From the NCBI GenBank assembly GCA_026008535.1, contig BRKX01000001.1, positions 72,490,317 through 72,554,316 of the forward strand: 64,000 bases of DNA, given 5' to 3'. The DNA is from Perilla frutescens (Eukaryota > Streptophyta > Magnoliopsida > Lamiales > Lamiaceae). A model generated the notes under the pieces. The model was not told the DNA's origin, ran no database searches, and saw nothing but the letters and a program-made list of their open reading frames with translations. Below, piece after piece: positions 11,849 to 24,235 of the stretch. Each line of letters starts with the position of its first letter. The first letter of the stretch is position 1. The translations under genes were made by a program, and so were the position numbers.

Positions 11849-14392
11849 GAACTCATCTTTGATCCTGAAGTTGAGAAATCTGCACGGAAAAAAAGGAAAG
11901 AAACAGAAAAGGCAAAGCAAGCAACTTCTTCAACATCCAATCTCACTCCTATATCTGAATCTGCCAAGGAACACAAGTTTGAAGATACAACATCATCTGC
12001 AGAATCCAATATGGCTAATAATCAAGGGAATAATGCAGCCAACAATGGAGGAAATAATGCAAACAATGCTACTTTGCGTGAATTGGCTAATCCGCCAGAA
12101 ATGGATTTTGGACCATTATGCATAACACTTCCCCAAGTTCATGGAAATTTTCAATTAAAATCTGGTTTTATGCATATACTTCCTAAATTCCATGATTATT
12201 CTGGAGATGATCCACATAAGCATTTACAAGATTTCCAACTTGCTTGCTCTACTGTGCAAAATCAGGGAAATGTTGATAATTTTGAATATGTTAGGCTTGT
12301 AGCATTTCCATTTTCTTTACAAGATGATGCACGTGAATGGTTGTTTAGTTTAGCATCGGGATCTATAACAACTTGGAGAATTATGAAATAAAAATTCTTT
12401 GAAAAATATTTTCCGGCGTCTAGAGTAGCTTCCATTAGAAAATCCATCTGTGGAATTAAACAAGAGTTTGGAGAGTCTTTTGATAGATATTGGGATCGAT
12501 TTAAAAAATTGTGTTCTAAATGCCCACAACACCAAATTCCTAGTTTATTACTGCTTCAATATTTTTATGAAGGTTTGCAGCCGGGTGATAGGAGTATGGT
12601 GGATGCAGCAAGTGGTGGAGCGTTGATGAATAAGACTCCAGATGAAGCAATAACGTTGATAGGAAATATTGTAGACAACAAACAACAATTTGGAGCAGAC
12701 GGATCGAGAAAAGTGGCTGATATCCAGACCGCCAAAGATACACGATTTGACACATTATGTGAAAAATTAGACAAATTACTTAGTGGAATGGGCACAACAT
12801 AGCAAGTCAAGGCATGTGGCATATGCAGTGTTTATGGGCATCCTACAGACATGTGCCCAACTTTGCAAGAAGACAATCTTGAAAACGTCAATGCCGCTGG
12901 AGGTTACAATTCACAGCAAGGATATTATGATCATTTTTCTAACACCTATAATTCTCGATGGCAGGATCATCCAAATCTGAGTTTCAAGCAGTCAACACAA
13001 CAGGGCATACCACATCAGCAGGGCATACCGCAACAAGGTTTTTAACAACGTGGGCAATATTGAGTACAACAACATGCACAAGCACCACAAGAGAAACCAA
13101 GAAGACCTTTGGAATAAATTGTTGCAGAACTGGCAGAAAATAGTTTGAAGTTTCAACAAGAAACTCAAGCAGGATTTAATCATATGGGAACGCAAATAGC
13201 CCAAATGGGTCAAGCGATTTCTCGATTGGAGGCAACTATTTCCAAAGGTAAATTTCCTTCACAAGTCGAGATAAACCCACGGGAGAATGTGAGTTCCATC
13301 ACATTAAGGAGGGGAAAAGAATTGCCCGATCCAATCAAGAAGATTGACAGCGTGCCCAACCAAGCCGATATGCCCAAGCAGGAGGATATGCCCACAATAT
13401 CAGAAAATCCAGAAAAAGAAAGTGCAGAAACTGAGGTAAAATCTAAACCTGTTAAACCTAAAGTTGTATTGAAACCGCATTTTCCTGGCATATTTGCAAG
13501 GGAGAAGAAAGATGATAAAAATCAAGACATGCTTAAGGTATTTAGAAAGGTGGAAATCAACATTCCTTTTCTTGATGCAATCCGCCAAGTGCCTAAGTAT
13601 GCCAAGTTTCTTAAAGAGCTATGCATGAAGAAGATCAAGTATGAAGATAATGCAAGACTCTTGGTTGGAGAAAATGTTTCAGCGGTAATACAACGTAAAT
13701 TGCCCCAGAAATGCAAAGATCCGGGTATGTTCTCAATTCCATGTGTGATAGGAGATAAAAAAGTTGAAAGAGCTATGCTTGATTTGGGTGCAACAATCAA
13801 TGTTATGCCTTTATCAATTTATGAGAAATTAGATCTGGGTCCTTTAAAGAAAACTCAAGTTATAATTCAATTGGCGGACCGATCTAATGTGTATCCAATT
13901 GGAATTGTTGAGGATGTTTTGGTAAGAGTGGAAGAACTCATATTTCCAGTTGATTTTTATATATTGGACATGGGAGTTGTGAATTCTACTTCGTCTGTTG
14001 TTTTGTTAGGGAGACCGTTCATGAAAACGGCAAAGACAAAGATTGACGTGGACAAAGGAAAATTAACATGTGAATTTGATGGGGAAATTGCGACATTTAA
14101 TATTTTTGATAATATGAAATTTTCTTCTGATTATGAGCATGTTAATTTTTTGGGAATTTTTGATGAATTTAGGCAGGTGAACGTTTCGCAAGATTCGACA
14201 TTCTCTGTGATGATGAGCGAAAATAAAAAATGGGAATATGAAGATGAGTTGGCCATGAGATGGAGAGTTACAGATCATATGGACATGAGCCACAATCAAG
14301 ATCAAGTCATGAACAAATTTTCAGTATGCCCATATGGATCATTTAAATGGCACAACAAATGGCACGGTGGAGACACTCCACCTCGTATTTGA
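11849..14392 (+). pseudogene. Element B gag-protease polyprotein with in-frame stops
   Basis: One reading frame runs from about 11849 (GELIFDPEVEK, open upstream of the ATG at 12011) to the TGA at 14390-14392 without any frameshift, but with five internal stops: 12389, 12800, 13043, 13061 and 13115. Domains in order are: Retrotrans_gag (PKFHDYSGDDPHKHLQDF, DDAREWLFSL, FFEKYF, FGESFDRYWDRF), a CCHC knuckle CGICSVYGHPTDMC at about 12811-12852, then a retropepsin core with MLDLGATINVMP and LLGRPFM. DLGA in place of DTG/DSG is usual in this lineage. Several stops look like CAA, CAG or CGA codons hit by C-to-T change, as expected from methylated-cytosine decay. No pol follows. Confidence 0.88.
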
Positions 14393-15967
14393 GAATTATT
14401 TTGATCCTATTTCATGTCTAGCCAAAGACTATAAATGAAGGCGCTACTGGGAGGCAACCCAATTTTATTTTATTTTTTAGTCGATTTTTTATTTATTTAT
14501 TTTTTGTTATTTTATTTTCAATAAACGTTTCTTCCAACTTTTCACAAGTTTTTATAGGTTGAATCTGATCATCGGCGTAAGGACTGGATGGAAACAGCTT
14601 CAAATATTTCTCCAATTTCCACCCCATTTAAGGATGGTTCTTTCCTTTATTTTATCTTTATTTTATTTTATTTTAATTTCTTGTCAAGTTGTTTGATTTT
14701 CTTCCTTTCTCTATTTTATTTGAACATGGAGGACCATGTAAATTTTAAGTGTGGGGAGGGAGAAAATCATTTGTTTTTTATTTTTATTTGTCTTGAGTTA
14801 ATTTAATTGCCAAATTATGAATTTGTGATTTTAATTGAATTAAGATTAGAGTTGGTTATGGATTGACTGGTTGAAATTTTTGTTTTTCTCCACATGACAA
14901 TTAGTATGATGAACTTTCAAATAGCTAAAAACTGGTGAGATTTGAGCTTTATGAGATTAATTCACTTTAAAATCTCAATTCTTTTCAAGTGTGATTTTCG
15001 TCCCGAGTTTGTTTTTCTCTAGAATTTGCTTTCGTTCTTATTCAAGACCACATTGACATTATGCATGTATTCATATGATAAAGGCACATTTTTCTTATTT
15101 ATAGCCACATGAAGCCTACAAAGCCTACCAAATTATTGATTATCATTTTGTGAGCCCCTTTGAACTTTATATGAGCCAATTTGTTCAAATACCTACAAAA
15201 AAATCACTCTTCCACAAAAAAAAAGTGTCCTAATCATAGAAACGGTGGAGCTTTGGTTATTTGAAAGTGGTACAAAAAAATATATCGAGGTGATAGAAGA
15301 AAAAAAGGGGATATTTATCTGGGTACTTGTTTGTAAGAGAAAAAAAAATGCTCTCGTTGTGGTTGTGAAAAAAAAGAAAAAAAATACCGAATTAAATGGG
15401 GCATATGAAGAAATTTTGGGCATACGGGAAAACAAGGCATATAAAGTCATTTGGGCATATTAAAAATGTTGTTGAGTTTTTGATTTGATTGATTATTCAA
15501 TGTATAATAACTCCACTGATTTTCTATGATTCTAGCCTCGTTCCAAAATGTTTCCTACCTGTTAAACCCAGCCACGTTACAACCAAAAGAAAGCCCTTTT
15601 GATGATTGCATGTCATATGTCTACAGTGGTGGTGAAAAGAGAGTGTCTGCAAACTTATGGTTGATAACAATTTGTGAAATGATTTTGAGAGCAAACACGT
15701 CCCAATATTAAAACACTTGAGAGTTGTGAGATATGTGTGATTCTTATAGCTATTTGACTGTTTTAACTAATTGGATGGAGAATGCAATAATTTTGGGATT
15801 GAGGATTGATGGATAAAAACTCTATTTTGATTTAATTGATTCACAAGTTTATGATTGGCAATTAAAATTATCGTTGTTTTATTTTTCTTTTAATTTCTTA
15901 TTTTATTTCTTTTCTTTTCGTTCCGTTCTTCATACTTGGGGCAAGCATGAGTTTAAGTGTTGGGAGA
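14393..15967 (+). other. Element B 3' non-coding region in place of pol
   Basis: This stretch of ~1.6 kb carries no ORF of family significance. It begins with gcgctactgggaggcaaccc and contains gtaaattttaagtgtgggga at about 14738, motifs that in related elements follow pol. It ends in the polypurine run before the LTR. So gag-pro is joined directly to the 3' region and pol has been lost. Confidence 0.75.
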
Positions 15968-17150
15968 TGATAAGTCACAAATATTGCATCTTTATTATCT
16001 ATATTTTTATATATTTGAGATTTAACATATTATTTTTATGATTATTGCAGGAAAAATATGAGAAAGGAAGGAACCATTCACATTTATAAAAGAATCAGAA
16101 GAATAAGGAAATAAATTAATAAAAAGATGATAAAAGAGAGAATGATCGGTTCTGAAGAAAGAAATCGGCGATTGCTTAGCAAAAATCACGATACGCCTTG
16201 ACGACTCTTAAATTATTGTTTGCCTATATAAAGTTGTGAGGTCATTTGGAAGAGGCATTCTGGGTTCACAAGTAGTTTTAATTTCACGTTTTACTTTTAG
16301 TTAATTTATTTGTTAAGAATTGCAAGAATATTCTGGAGAACTTGTTCGTAAGTTTATTTCAATTCAATGGTTGCTTATGTTATGATTATGGGTTGGTTTA
16401 ATCTTAATATGAGTAGCTAAGTTTATTTTCCGGAATGAGGTTGTGATAATTGTTGATATGCCCATATCGTGAGGTCAAATTAGTTTTTATATGATTCGTA
16501 TTCTTATACTCCGTTATGTTCTGCGATAACACGTTTAGTTCTTAATTAATCAATTATATAGTGGCCAATATATAGTTTGTTAATTAATATCTAAAGCCAA
16601 TAGAATTGTAAGATCTGTAATTGTTAATTCAATTCTATATGTGGTAAAACTGACTCTCTTTGTCAGTGGGCATACGAGGATGTTAAGGGCATACGGGTTT
16701 GAATGCTTATAACATAATTGGGTTCCTCTAATTCTTAATGCAATTAATTAATTAAATCTGTTAAGGGTTCTTACGGGTCGTTAATTAATAAGATTTTGGA
16801 TAATAAGGGTTCTTTTGTTCAATGATTCGTAAGGAGGAATAAGGAATATGTCAGCGGTTCCGGTATTCTATAACTGATTTATAAGAATTGTGAATTAAAA
16901 TCAATGCACCGATGAATGATATGGTCATATCTCTTTTTATTTACAATCTCATCCGGGTTTTTATCATATTGATTCTTTTCTCTTCTGTTTTGTTTCATTA
17001 GTTAATTAAACTCTCTCAAAACCACCAAAGTTACCTTTGAAAGAAAGAATACACCGTTCCCTGTGGATTCGACCTGTATTTTCCACCTACTACACCCTTA
17101 CTGGGCATTTGGAAGAGCAGTTATTTTGGGCGCGTGACGACCGCGTATCA
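15968..17150 (+). repeat. Element B 3' LTR
   Basis: It has the same length as the 5' LTR and differs from it by about 16 substitutions. It is followed by the AGCAT TSD. Confidence 0.95.
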
Positions 17151-17155
17151 AGCAT

Positions 17156-19370
17156 CTTTAAAAATTGAAGGCCAATACAAACCGGATTGTAGGATCTTTC
17201 TAGCCTTCTTTTGCCCTCCAAAATGACCACCACAATGAGACAAGTGGTAAAAGTCTAGAACATCAGTTTGCTCCTTTTCCGGGACGTATCTTTGAATTAT
17301 CTCGTCTTTTCTCAAATGGAAAAGGTATGGATCGTCTCAAAAGTAATACCTACACATTGCCAAAAATCTTTTCTTTTCTTGAAAAGAGAGGTTAGGTCTC
17401 ATTTTACCACAAGCAAGATAATTGACAATATCAGTTTACCCAGGAGAGGAATTAAGCTCAAGAGCATGCTCATATGGAAATGTATCACAATCAACTCATT
17501 TTTCATGCAACAAATTGAAATTTTCATCAACGGGGAGGCGAGATAAATGATCCGCTACCAGGTTTTCACACCCCTTCCTATCTTTAATCTCAACATCAAA
17601 TTCTTGCACAAGCAAAATCCACCTAATGAGTCTAGGTTTAGCTTGTGGTTTGGTCAACAAATGCCTTAGAGCCGCATGATCACTATGCACAATTACTTTA
17701 GAACTTAAGATGTAGGATCTAAATTTATCCAATGAAAACATAACAGCAATCAATTATTTTTCGGTGGTGGTGTAATTTACTTGAGCACTATTCAAGGTGA
17801 GGCTAGCATAGTAAATTACACGAAGAATTTTATCAATATGTTGACCCAAAACGGCGCCAACGGCGGAATTTGATGCATCACACATGATTTCAAATGGTAA
17901 AGACCAATCAGGGGGAACAACAACGGGTGCGGTAATCAATTTCTCCTTAAGAGTATTAAAAGCATGCAAGCATTTCTCATCAAACTCAAAAGGAACATCT
18001 TGAGCAAGTAAATGGCATAGAGGTTGGCTAATTTTCGAGAAGTCTTTAATAAACCTACGGTAAAAACCGGCATGGCCTAGAAAACTTCTAATTCCTTTCA
18101 CATTAACGGGTGGAGGCAATTTTTCAATAACATCTACCTTAGCCTTGTCTACACTCATTCCTTCTTTAGACACACATGACCAAGCACTATGCCACTAGTA
18201 ACCATGAAATGACTTTTTTTCCCAACTAAGAGTAAGACTACTTTGTATGCATCTTTTCAAGACAAGTTCTAACTTCTCTAAACAATCGGAAAATGAGGAT
18301 CCAAAGACCGAAAAGTTATCCATGAATACCTCAATGAAGTCTCCAATCATCTCGGAGAAGCTTGAGAACATACACCTTTGGAAAGTGCCCGGTGCATTGC
18401 ATAGTCCAAATGGCATCCTTCGACACGCAAACGTACCAAATGGGCACGTGAATGCGGTCTTGGCTTGGTCTTCCGGCGCTATGGCCACCTGAAAATAACC
18501 CGATAAACCATCATGAAAACAATAAAAACTATGTCCGGCAAGTTTATCAAGTATTTGATCAATGAAAGGAAGGGAAAAATGGTCTTTTTGCGTCGCGGCA
18601 TTGAGCTTCCGGTAATCAATGCACATTCTCCATCTGGTGGTGGTCCGAGTAGCTACATGCTCTCCCTTGTCATTCTCAACGACCGTTATCCCTCATTTCT
18701 TTGGCACCACATGGACCGGGCTCACCCATTCAGTATCGGCTATGGGATAAATGATCCCTTCTGCTAGGAGTTTGAGAATCTCCTTCTTTACGACTTCCAT
18801 TAGCACGGGGTTGAGCCTCCTTTGCCCTTCACGAACTGGCTTAGCCCCTTCCTCTAGAATGATGCGATGCATACACGTAGAGGGGCTAATGCCTTCGATG
18901 TCGGAAAGACTCCATCTTATGGCTTGCTTGTTCCTCTTTAGTACGGCTACTAAGAGGTCTTCTTCATCTTTTTCGAGCCCGGAAAAAATGATCACGGGCT
19001 TCTTTTCTTCATCATCAAGAAAGACGTATTTGAGATGAGATGGGAGCTCCTTGAGCTCAAAATCGTGAGTAGGCTTCACTTCCTCTTCGGTTGAGGCCAT
19101 GATTTCTATGAGACTCATGCCTTCTCCTAGCAAGATCTCCATCTCTTCGGCATACAACTCGTCTCCCCTACACTTGAGGGAGACTTCATCCATAGAAAAC
19201 TCCTCGGACGAGGTTTCTCTTCTCCAAGGAGCACCTATTTCCTGCAAGAAAACCTCCTCGGCCAAGACATCAATAGCATCTATGTAAGAACAATTTTCCT
19301 CAAATGAGGAGATGGGAATAGCCTTGTTTTCATGTACGGAAAAAGACACCGTTTCTCCTAACACCGACAT
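17156..19370 (-). pseudogene. Element A reverse transcriptase, RNase H and integrase zinc finger
   Basis: On the minus strand the order is: a leader beginning MSVLGETVSFSVHEN (19370), RT start (EILKLLAEGIIYPI, VSPVHVVPKK), MCIDYRKLNAATQKDHFSLP, PFGLCNAPGTFQRCM, active-site region IEVFMDNFSVFG, RVLGH-type linker, RNase H (CDASNSAVGAVLGQ, VHSDHAALRHLL), then HLSHCGGHFGG of the integrase zinc finger. The RT motif reads FMDN, where FMDD is expected; the second Asp codon is AAC at 18315-18317. In-frame stops follow VVPKK (18693) and TTTEK (17754), and shifts occur near 18180-18215. A 1-base loss at about 19375 separates it from protease. It is therefore dead. Confidence 0.88.
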
Positions 19371-19372
19371 TT

Positions 19373-21519
19373 TTAATGTTCCTTTTTAACATCAATCAAG
19401 GTGTTTGTGGTAGCCATAAAAGGTCTACCTAGGAGAAGTGTATGTTCTTTACCCGTTTCTTTCACATCACCCACATCCAAAACAACAAAAGCAATCGGTA
19501 TTATCAATCTACCAACCTTAACTAGAATGTCCTCTATTATTCCCCTAGGATATCTCACGGATCTATCCGCCAATTGTAGACACATTCTAGTTGGTTTTAA
19601 TTCACCTAGCTCTAATTGTTTATAAATAGAGTAAGGCATCAAATTAATTCCGGCTCCTAAATCTAGCATACCACATGCTTCTTTGCCATTTCCCAAAGCA
19701 ATTTTAAGAGTAAAACTACCTGGATCACGGAGCTTTGGTGGTAGTTGGTGTTGTAGGATTGCACTAGCCACTTCGGATACCTCTATCTTCTCATCCTCTC
19801 CAAACTTCCTCTTCTTTGAAGCAAGTTCTTTGAAGAACTTAACATAGGCTGGCACATTTCGGATGACATCGAGGAGTGGAAGATTGACATTCACCTTGGA
19901 TAGGAGTTTGTAGAACTCTTGGAATTGAGTGTCTTGCTTCTCATTCCTCAACCGGCTTGGAAATGGAATTGGAGGGTTGTAAGGATTGGTGTCCTTGTGG
20001 AGTGTGGGCTTCTTCACTTCTTTCCTTTCTTTCTCGGACTCATTTTGTTGTTGTGAAGGAGTCTCATCTTCTTTCTCAACCTCTTTTTTTGGACTTGGCT
20101 CTCCAACCTTGTTGTCTATCACCTTTCCTCCTCTAAGCATGGTGATTGCTTGAGCTTGCTCCGGTTGGCTTGGCAACTTGCCCGGCTTGGCTTGCTTGGC
20201 CAACTCTCCAACGGTCCCGGCTATTTGGCCCACTTGAGTCTCAATTCTCTTCACGGAAGCCTCAACGGATTCGAATATTTGTTGAGTGGCTTGGATGAAG
20301 GATTGCAATGTGTCTTGCAATGTTGGCCTTGGCGGTTGGTTCGGTTGGGCCGGATATTGTTGCGGCCTAGGATAAGGTGGAGCTTGGCCACCTCCGGCTT
20401 GTTGAGGTGGAGGCGGTTGTTGTGGTGGTTGAGGTGGTTGTTGAGGTTGTTTCTAAGAGAAATTAGGATGATTTCTCCACCCTGGATTTTATGTTTGAGA
20501 ATAGGGGTTGTATTGTTGGTGCGGTTGGAAGCCTTGGAGAGCATTCACTTGCTCTTGAAGAGCATGGAAATGAGCCTCTTCACTTGATTCCGGCTCGATC
20601 GATCTTTGGCACAAGTTGGCTCCATGGCCATACTCTCCACAAATCCCACAAGTCTCAACGGTCATCACTTGTTGGGGTGGTCTCTCGGAAGTTCTAAGCA
20701 TCTCTACTTGCCTTGTCAACTCGGCAAGTTGCTTCGTCACATCATAACTAGGGTTGGCTTCATTGACGGAAGCTCTCTTCCCCCTAGCACTTTTTTGTTG
20801 AGAAGTTGTGGCCATGGTCTCATAGATGTTTGAGACCTCTTCGGCGGTCCGGCCTCCAATGTCTCCTCTCGACGCATTGTCCACCATATATTGGAAGTTT
20901 TGAGAAAGCCCATCGTAGAAGAATTGGTTGAGCAACTCGGTGCGGGGTGGTGGTGAGGGCATTGTTGTTGGAGACCTCGAAATCGATCCCAAGCTTCATG
21001 AAACGATTCACCCGGAGATTGGGTAAAGGTAACAATTTGAGCTCTCAAGTCTAGGGTCTTTTGATTGGAGTAGTACTTGGCCATGAACTTCTCATAGACG
21101 GCATTCCAATTGGCCAATGAATTGGCCGGAAGAGACATGAACCACGTCTTGGCTCGATCCTTCAAGGTGTAAGGAAAACACCTCATCTTCAATTGTTCTT
21201 CGTTTAAACCTTATAGAGGAAAGGTTTGAACAACGGAATAGAACTCCCGGATGAAGTTCAAAGCGTCTTCGGCCGGCATCCCGTAGAATGAGGGAAGTTG
21301 GCTAAAATGGATGTTCTTCAACTCGTAGTTCCTTGCGGCTTCACCAAGAACTATGCAAGAAGTCGACGATCCAATCACGGGACTAGCAAAGTCCCTCATA
21401 TTCCTAGCCGCATTGGCATTGGCATTGGCATTGTCAGGGTTGTTGAAAGGATTAGCTTTCATCTCTCTTTCCCACTCGAACACGTCAAATCTCCTTGGTC
21501 GATGGATGTCGTCAAACAC
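19373..21519 (-). pseudogene. Element A gag-protease, disrupted
   Basis: Read from 21519 (MFDDIHRPRRFDVFEW), it shows gag landmarks LPSFYGMPAEDALNFIREF, LKDRAKTWFMSLP, FHEAWDRFRGLQQQCPHH and FFYDGLSQNFQYMVDNASRG. A CCHC knuckle CGICGEYGHGANLC follows near 20630-20660, then a Gln/Pro-rich linker and a retropepsin with MLDLGAGINLMPYSIY and LLLGRPFMATTNTLIDV. The frame is broken by a stop at 21211, a frameshift at about 20960-20990, stops at 20489 and near 20455, and a 1-base deletion at the protease end (GTTAAAAAGGAACAT). Gag would form the virus-like particle and protease would process it. Confidence 0.87.
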
Positions 21520-21747
21520 GGGGGCTAGTCTCCGATTGAGGCTTCACCTCTCTAGCATACACAAACACAAACAAAACGGAGATCAAACGTACCTTGCGGA
21601 AAGGAGGTGAGACTAAACAATCAACACAAGAAAACAAATACAAAAACAACAACACAAACACGACACTTAAACAAGATCACATTCACAAATACAACACAAA
21701 TAACACAAAAACAAATATAGCACCCATAAGACAATTCTTAAAAGCCT

Positions 21748-21765
21748 TCCCCGGCAACGGCGCCA
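21748..21765 (-). other. Element A primer-binding site (tRNA-Asp)
   Basis: The reverse strand reads tggcgccgttgccgggga, 5 nt inside the LTR end at 21771. It is identical to the primer site of element B. Confidence 0.9.
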
Positions 21766-21770
21766 AAATT

Positions 21771-22953
21771 TGATTCGCGGTCCACAAATTTAATACTTAT
21801 AATTCCGGTTTATGCTCACTAGACACTACTTAGGACCACACCCGCAATTGGACGGGGTCAACTGTAGAAGTAATAAGCTTAACCCGAGTCGTTCTCTCAA
21901 GGAAGACTTTATGTGAAAGAATTATCTATAGACTACACTTACTTTTGACAAGATAACTAAAATAAAATCTAAACATTCTAACAAGGGGTTTGATGAGGAT
22001 TATGCTACAAATTCGAAATAGACAATAAGGCAAGGTAATTAAATGCAAAAACACGAATTAAAATGAGATTAGAGGAAATAAGATTGATTAAGGTATTAGG
22101 GTGTAGATTCTCTCAATGGTTTTATCACTATGCTTTATTCAAGTTGATAATGCTATTCTCACAAATATGATAGACCCTTCCAATTAGTTTAACTTCAATT
22201 CTTGTCACCGTTTATCCGTTAAACCTCTCTTAGCTATATCATACAAGCAAGATTAACATATTAGGCTTAGGAACCCTATGCACCTAACGTTGAAGGAGCT
22301 AATTTCCGGATTTAGATTCACAATCAAGACTCCTCTAAATCCTATCAATATTCAAGTAGTGATCAAGTACCTAATCAACAACAATAACCAACAACAATCA
22401 ACAAGAATAAGCATAGATCAAAACCACATCAATCCTCTACCCCCTAATAGAGGGATTAGCCACTAAACATGCTCAAAAATATGCAAACACCATAGAAGAA
22501 CATCATCTCATAAATCAAATGTAAATGAAGATAACTTCTACAATGTTGTATATCCTTCAACGGTTTTGGGACAAATCCCCACAAACATCCAAGAAATGTA
22601 AAGAAAATACAAGAGAAACCTCCTCCGAGCTTAGCTTCCGTAGATGGCTCGTCGTCGGGCCTTCTCGTCTTCTCTTCTCCTAGCTTGGCTTGGTTCCTTT
22701 CTTCTTCTTTACCTCCTCTTCTGGTCCGGGTTCATCTCTTCCGGCTTGTCTTCGCGCCGTGCCACCTTATTACCTAAAAATTGAAATATTGCGTACAAAA
22801 GCTCAAGTTTTCTAAAACTTGGCTTATTCCACCATAAGAGCAGCAGAGAATAAAATCATACAAAACCTATAGATAAACTAGAACAAAACACTAGAAAATA
22901 CAAATGAAACATGCAAAATTATGCAACAAAACACTACAAATAAACACCAAACA
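21771..22953 (-). repeat. Element A right LTR (5' LTR of the minus-strand element)
   Basis: It aligns with 5546-7450, apart from an internal ~714-bp deletion at 22720 and small indels near 22372. The primer-binding site adjoins one end and a polypurine tract (22954-22966) adjoins the other. So this LTR is simultaneously the 5' LTR of one copy and the 3' LTR of another. Confidence 0.8.
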
Positions 22954-24235
22954 ACTCCCCCACACCTAGCTCTTTGTTTGTCCTCAAGCAAATAAGAAAT
23001 TAAAAATATGAATCAAGAAGGAAATATTCACAAGGTGATCATGTAATTGACAATTTGCATAGTTCCCTCAAAAGCATTCATTATCCAAGAATGTGAACAC
23101 AATATCCGATCAAGAGAATTGCTTGTCCCTTCAAGTCTAGGAAGAACACGTTAGCCCATATTCAATTAAATTAAATCCCCACAAATCACATCCAAACTTA
23201 TTAATATACTACATAAAACAACAAGGGGATTGCAAACACAGAACAAGAATCATTAGGTCAAATCATCGAGCATAACCGAGCTTCCTAATGTGGTTTCCCA
23301 TACTCATCATGCAACGCGTGAAAGAATTTGACACACACATGAGAGGAGTAGAATCCGGAATGCAATCCCATTTATTTACGCAAATTTACGGGGGGGGGTA
23401 TGGATCAAAAATCACAAGGTAAAATCATAGGGAGGAAATCCCTAGTGTCCTTGTGCGGTTTCCCATACTCATAGTCGAATAAATCAACTAGAGGAGTAGA
23501 GATCCTTATTTTCTCCCTCTTTTTTATTTTATTTTTGTTTGTTTTTTTTAGTATTATAAATACGAGGATAAATGATTAAGGGGAGCAATTTTCAAGAACA
23601 AGGCCAAGAATTCTTCCTATTCTTTCAAGGGCAAGACTTTTCAAATCAATCATCAAATTGTGATCACATTCAAAAATAATTCATGTTCAAAAGTGAAACC
23701 ACGGAATAATTCATTCAGACATGAGCAACTTGAAAATAATTCCTTGAAGATTCATATCAAAAATTTTCAAATTTGACCATTGGGCAAGGCAGAATACTAA
23801 GTGGGAGAATCAAAACATACCTAGATAGCTAAAAACAACAATCATGCAATCAAAACCAACACAATTAACATAACAATATCAACACCAACATATTTAAACA
23901 AAAACATCAAAATTCACTACATAACATAACGAGCTCTCCCCCACACTTAAAACATGCATTGTCCTCAATGTATGAAAATAAGATGCAGTAAGAGAATAGG
24001 GAAGAGTAACACATTACAAATCGTAGAAGACCGGCAACAGGCGCTGGTTCCTACAAAACATACGACAAAACATCCAACGAACAACGGAAAGGGGTGAACT
24101 GAAACAATAACAATATGCACACGACACAAAAATAAAAAGTACACAAAAACACAAAAGAACTTCACTGCTCTGGTGGATCATAAGGTGGTGGTGGAGGCTG
24201 CGGGTGAGGATAGGAAATGGTCCAGTTGTTCCAAC
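22954..24235 (-). other. 3' tail of a second element A copy (UTR and last codons)
   Basis: From 22954 to 23070 it matches the 3'-UTR next to the left LTR; beyond that it is new sequence with a second ttttaagtgtgggggag motif (about 23940-23955, reverse strand). At its outer edge the reverse strand reads a Pro-rich tail, YPHPQPPPPPYDPPEQ, ending in a TGA at 24162-24164. That tail abuts the Harbinger ORF1. An exact junction (about 24230-24240) cannot be fixed by eye. Confidence 0.6.

Larger units (their letters stand above)
10585..17150 (+). mobile_element. Element B: young gag-protease-only LTR retrotransposon
   Basis: The element is 6566 bp with two 1183-bp LTRs, an AGCAT target duplication (10580-10584 and 17151-17155), TG...CA LTR ends, a tRNA-Asp primer site (11771-11788) and a purine-rich run before the second LTR (gtttaagtgttgggaga, to 15967). 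Its interior encodes only gag and protease; reverse transcriptase, RNase H and integrase are absent. It sits in the integrase gene of element A. About 16 substitutions and no indels separate the LTRs by eye. At a commonly assumed plant rate of 1.3e-8 per site per year that is about half a million years (inference). Confidence 0.93.
5546..24235 (-). mobile_element. Element A: decayed Athila-like Ty3/Gypsy block
   Basis: Read on the minus strand the order is: 3' tail of another copy (24235-22954), LTR (22953-21771), primer-binding site complementary to plant tRNA-Asp (21765-21748), gag, protease, reverse transcriptase, RNase H, integrase, ATHILA/envelope-like ORF, polypurine tract, LTR (7450-5546). 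A tRNA-Asp primer site and an extra ORF after integrase are typical of the Athila/Tat lineage. Every ORF carries stops or frameshifts. No matching 5-bp target duplication is seen: catac precedes 5546, but neither actcc after 22953 nor the sequence near 24235 matches. An element B copy is inserted at 10585-17150. Confidence 0.85.

Noticed and set aside
20251..20587. Asn/His-rich and Leu/Arg-rich ORFs
   Set aside because: Alternate frames of the Gln/Pro linker of element A gag.
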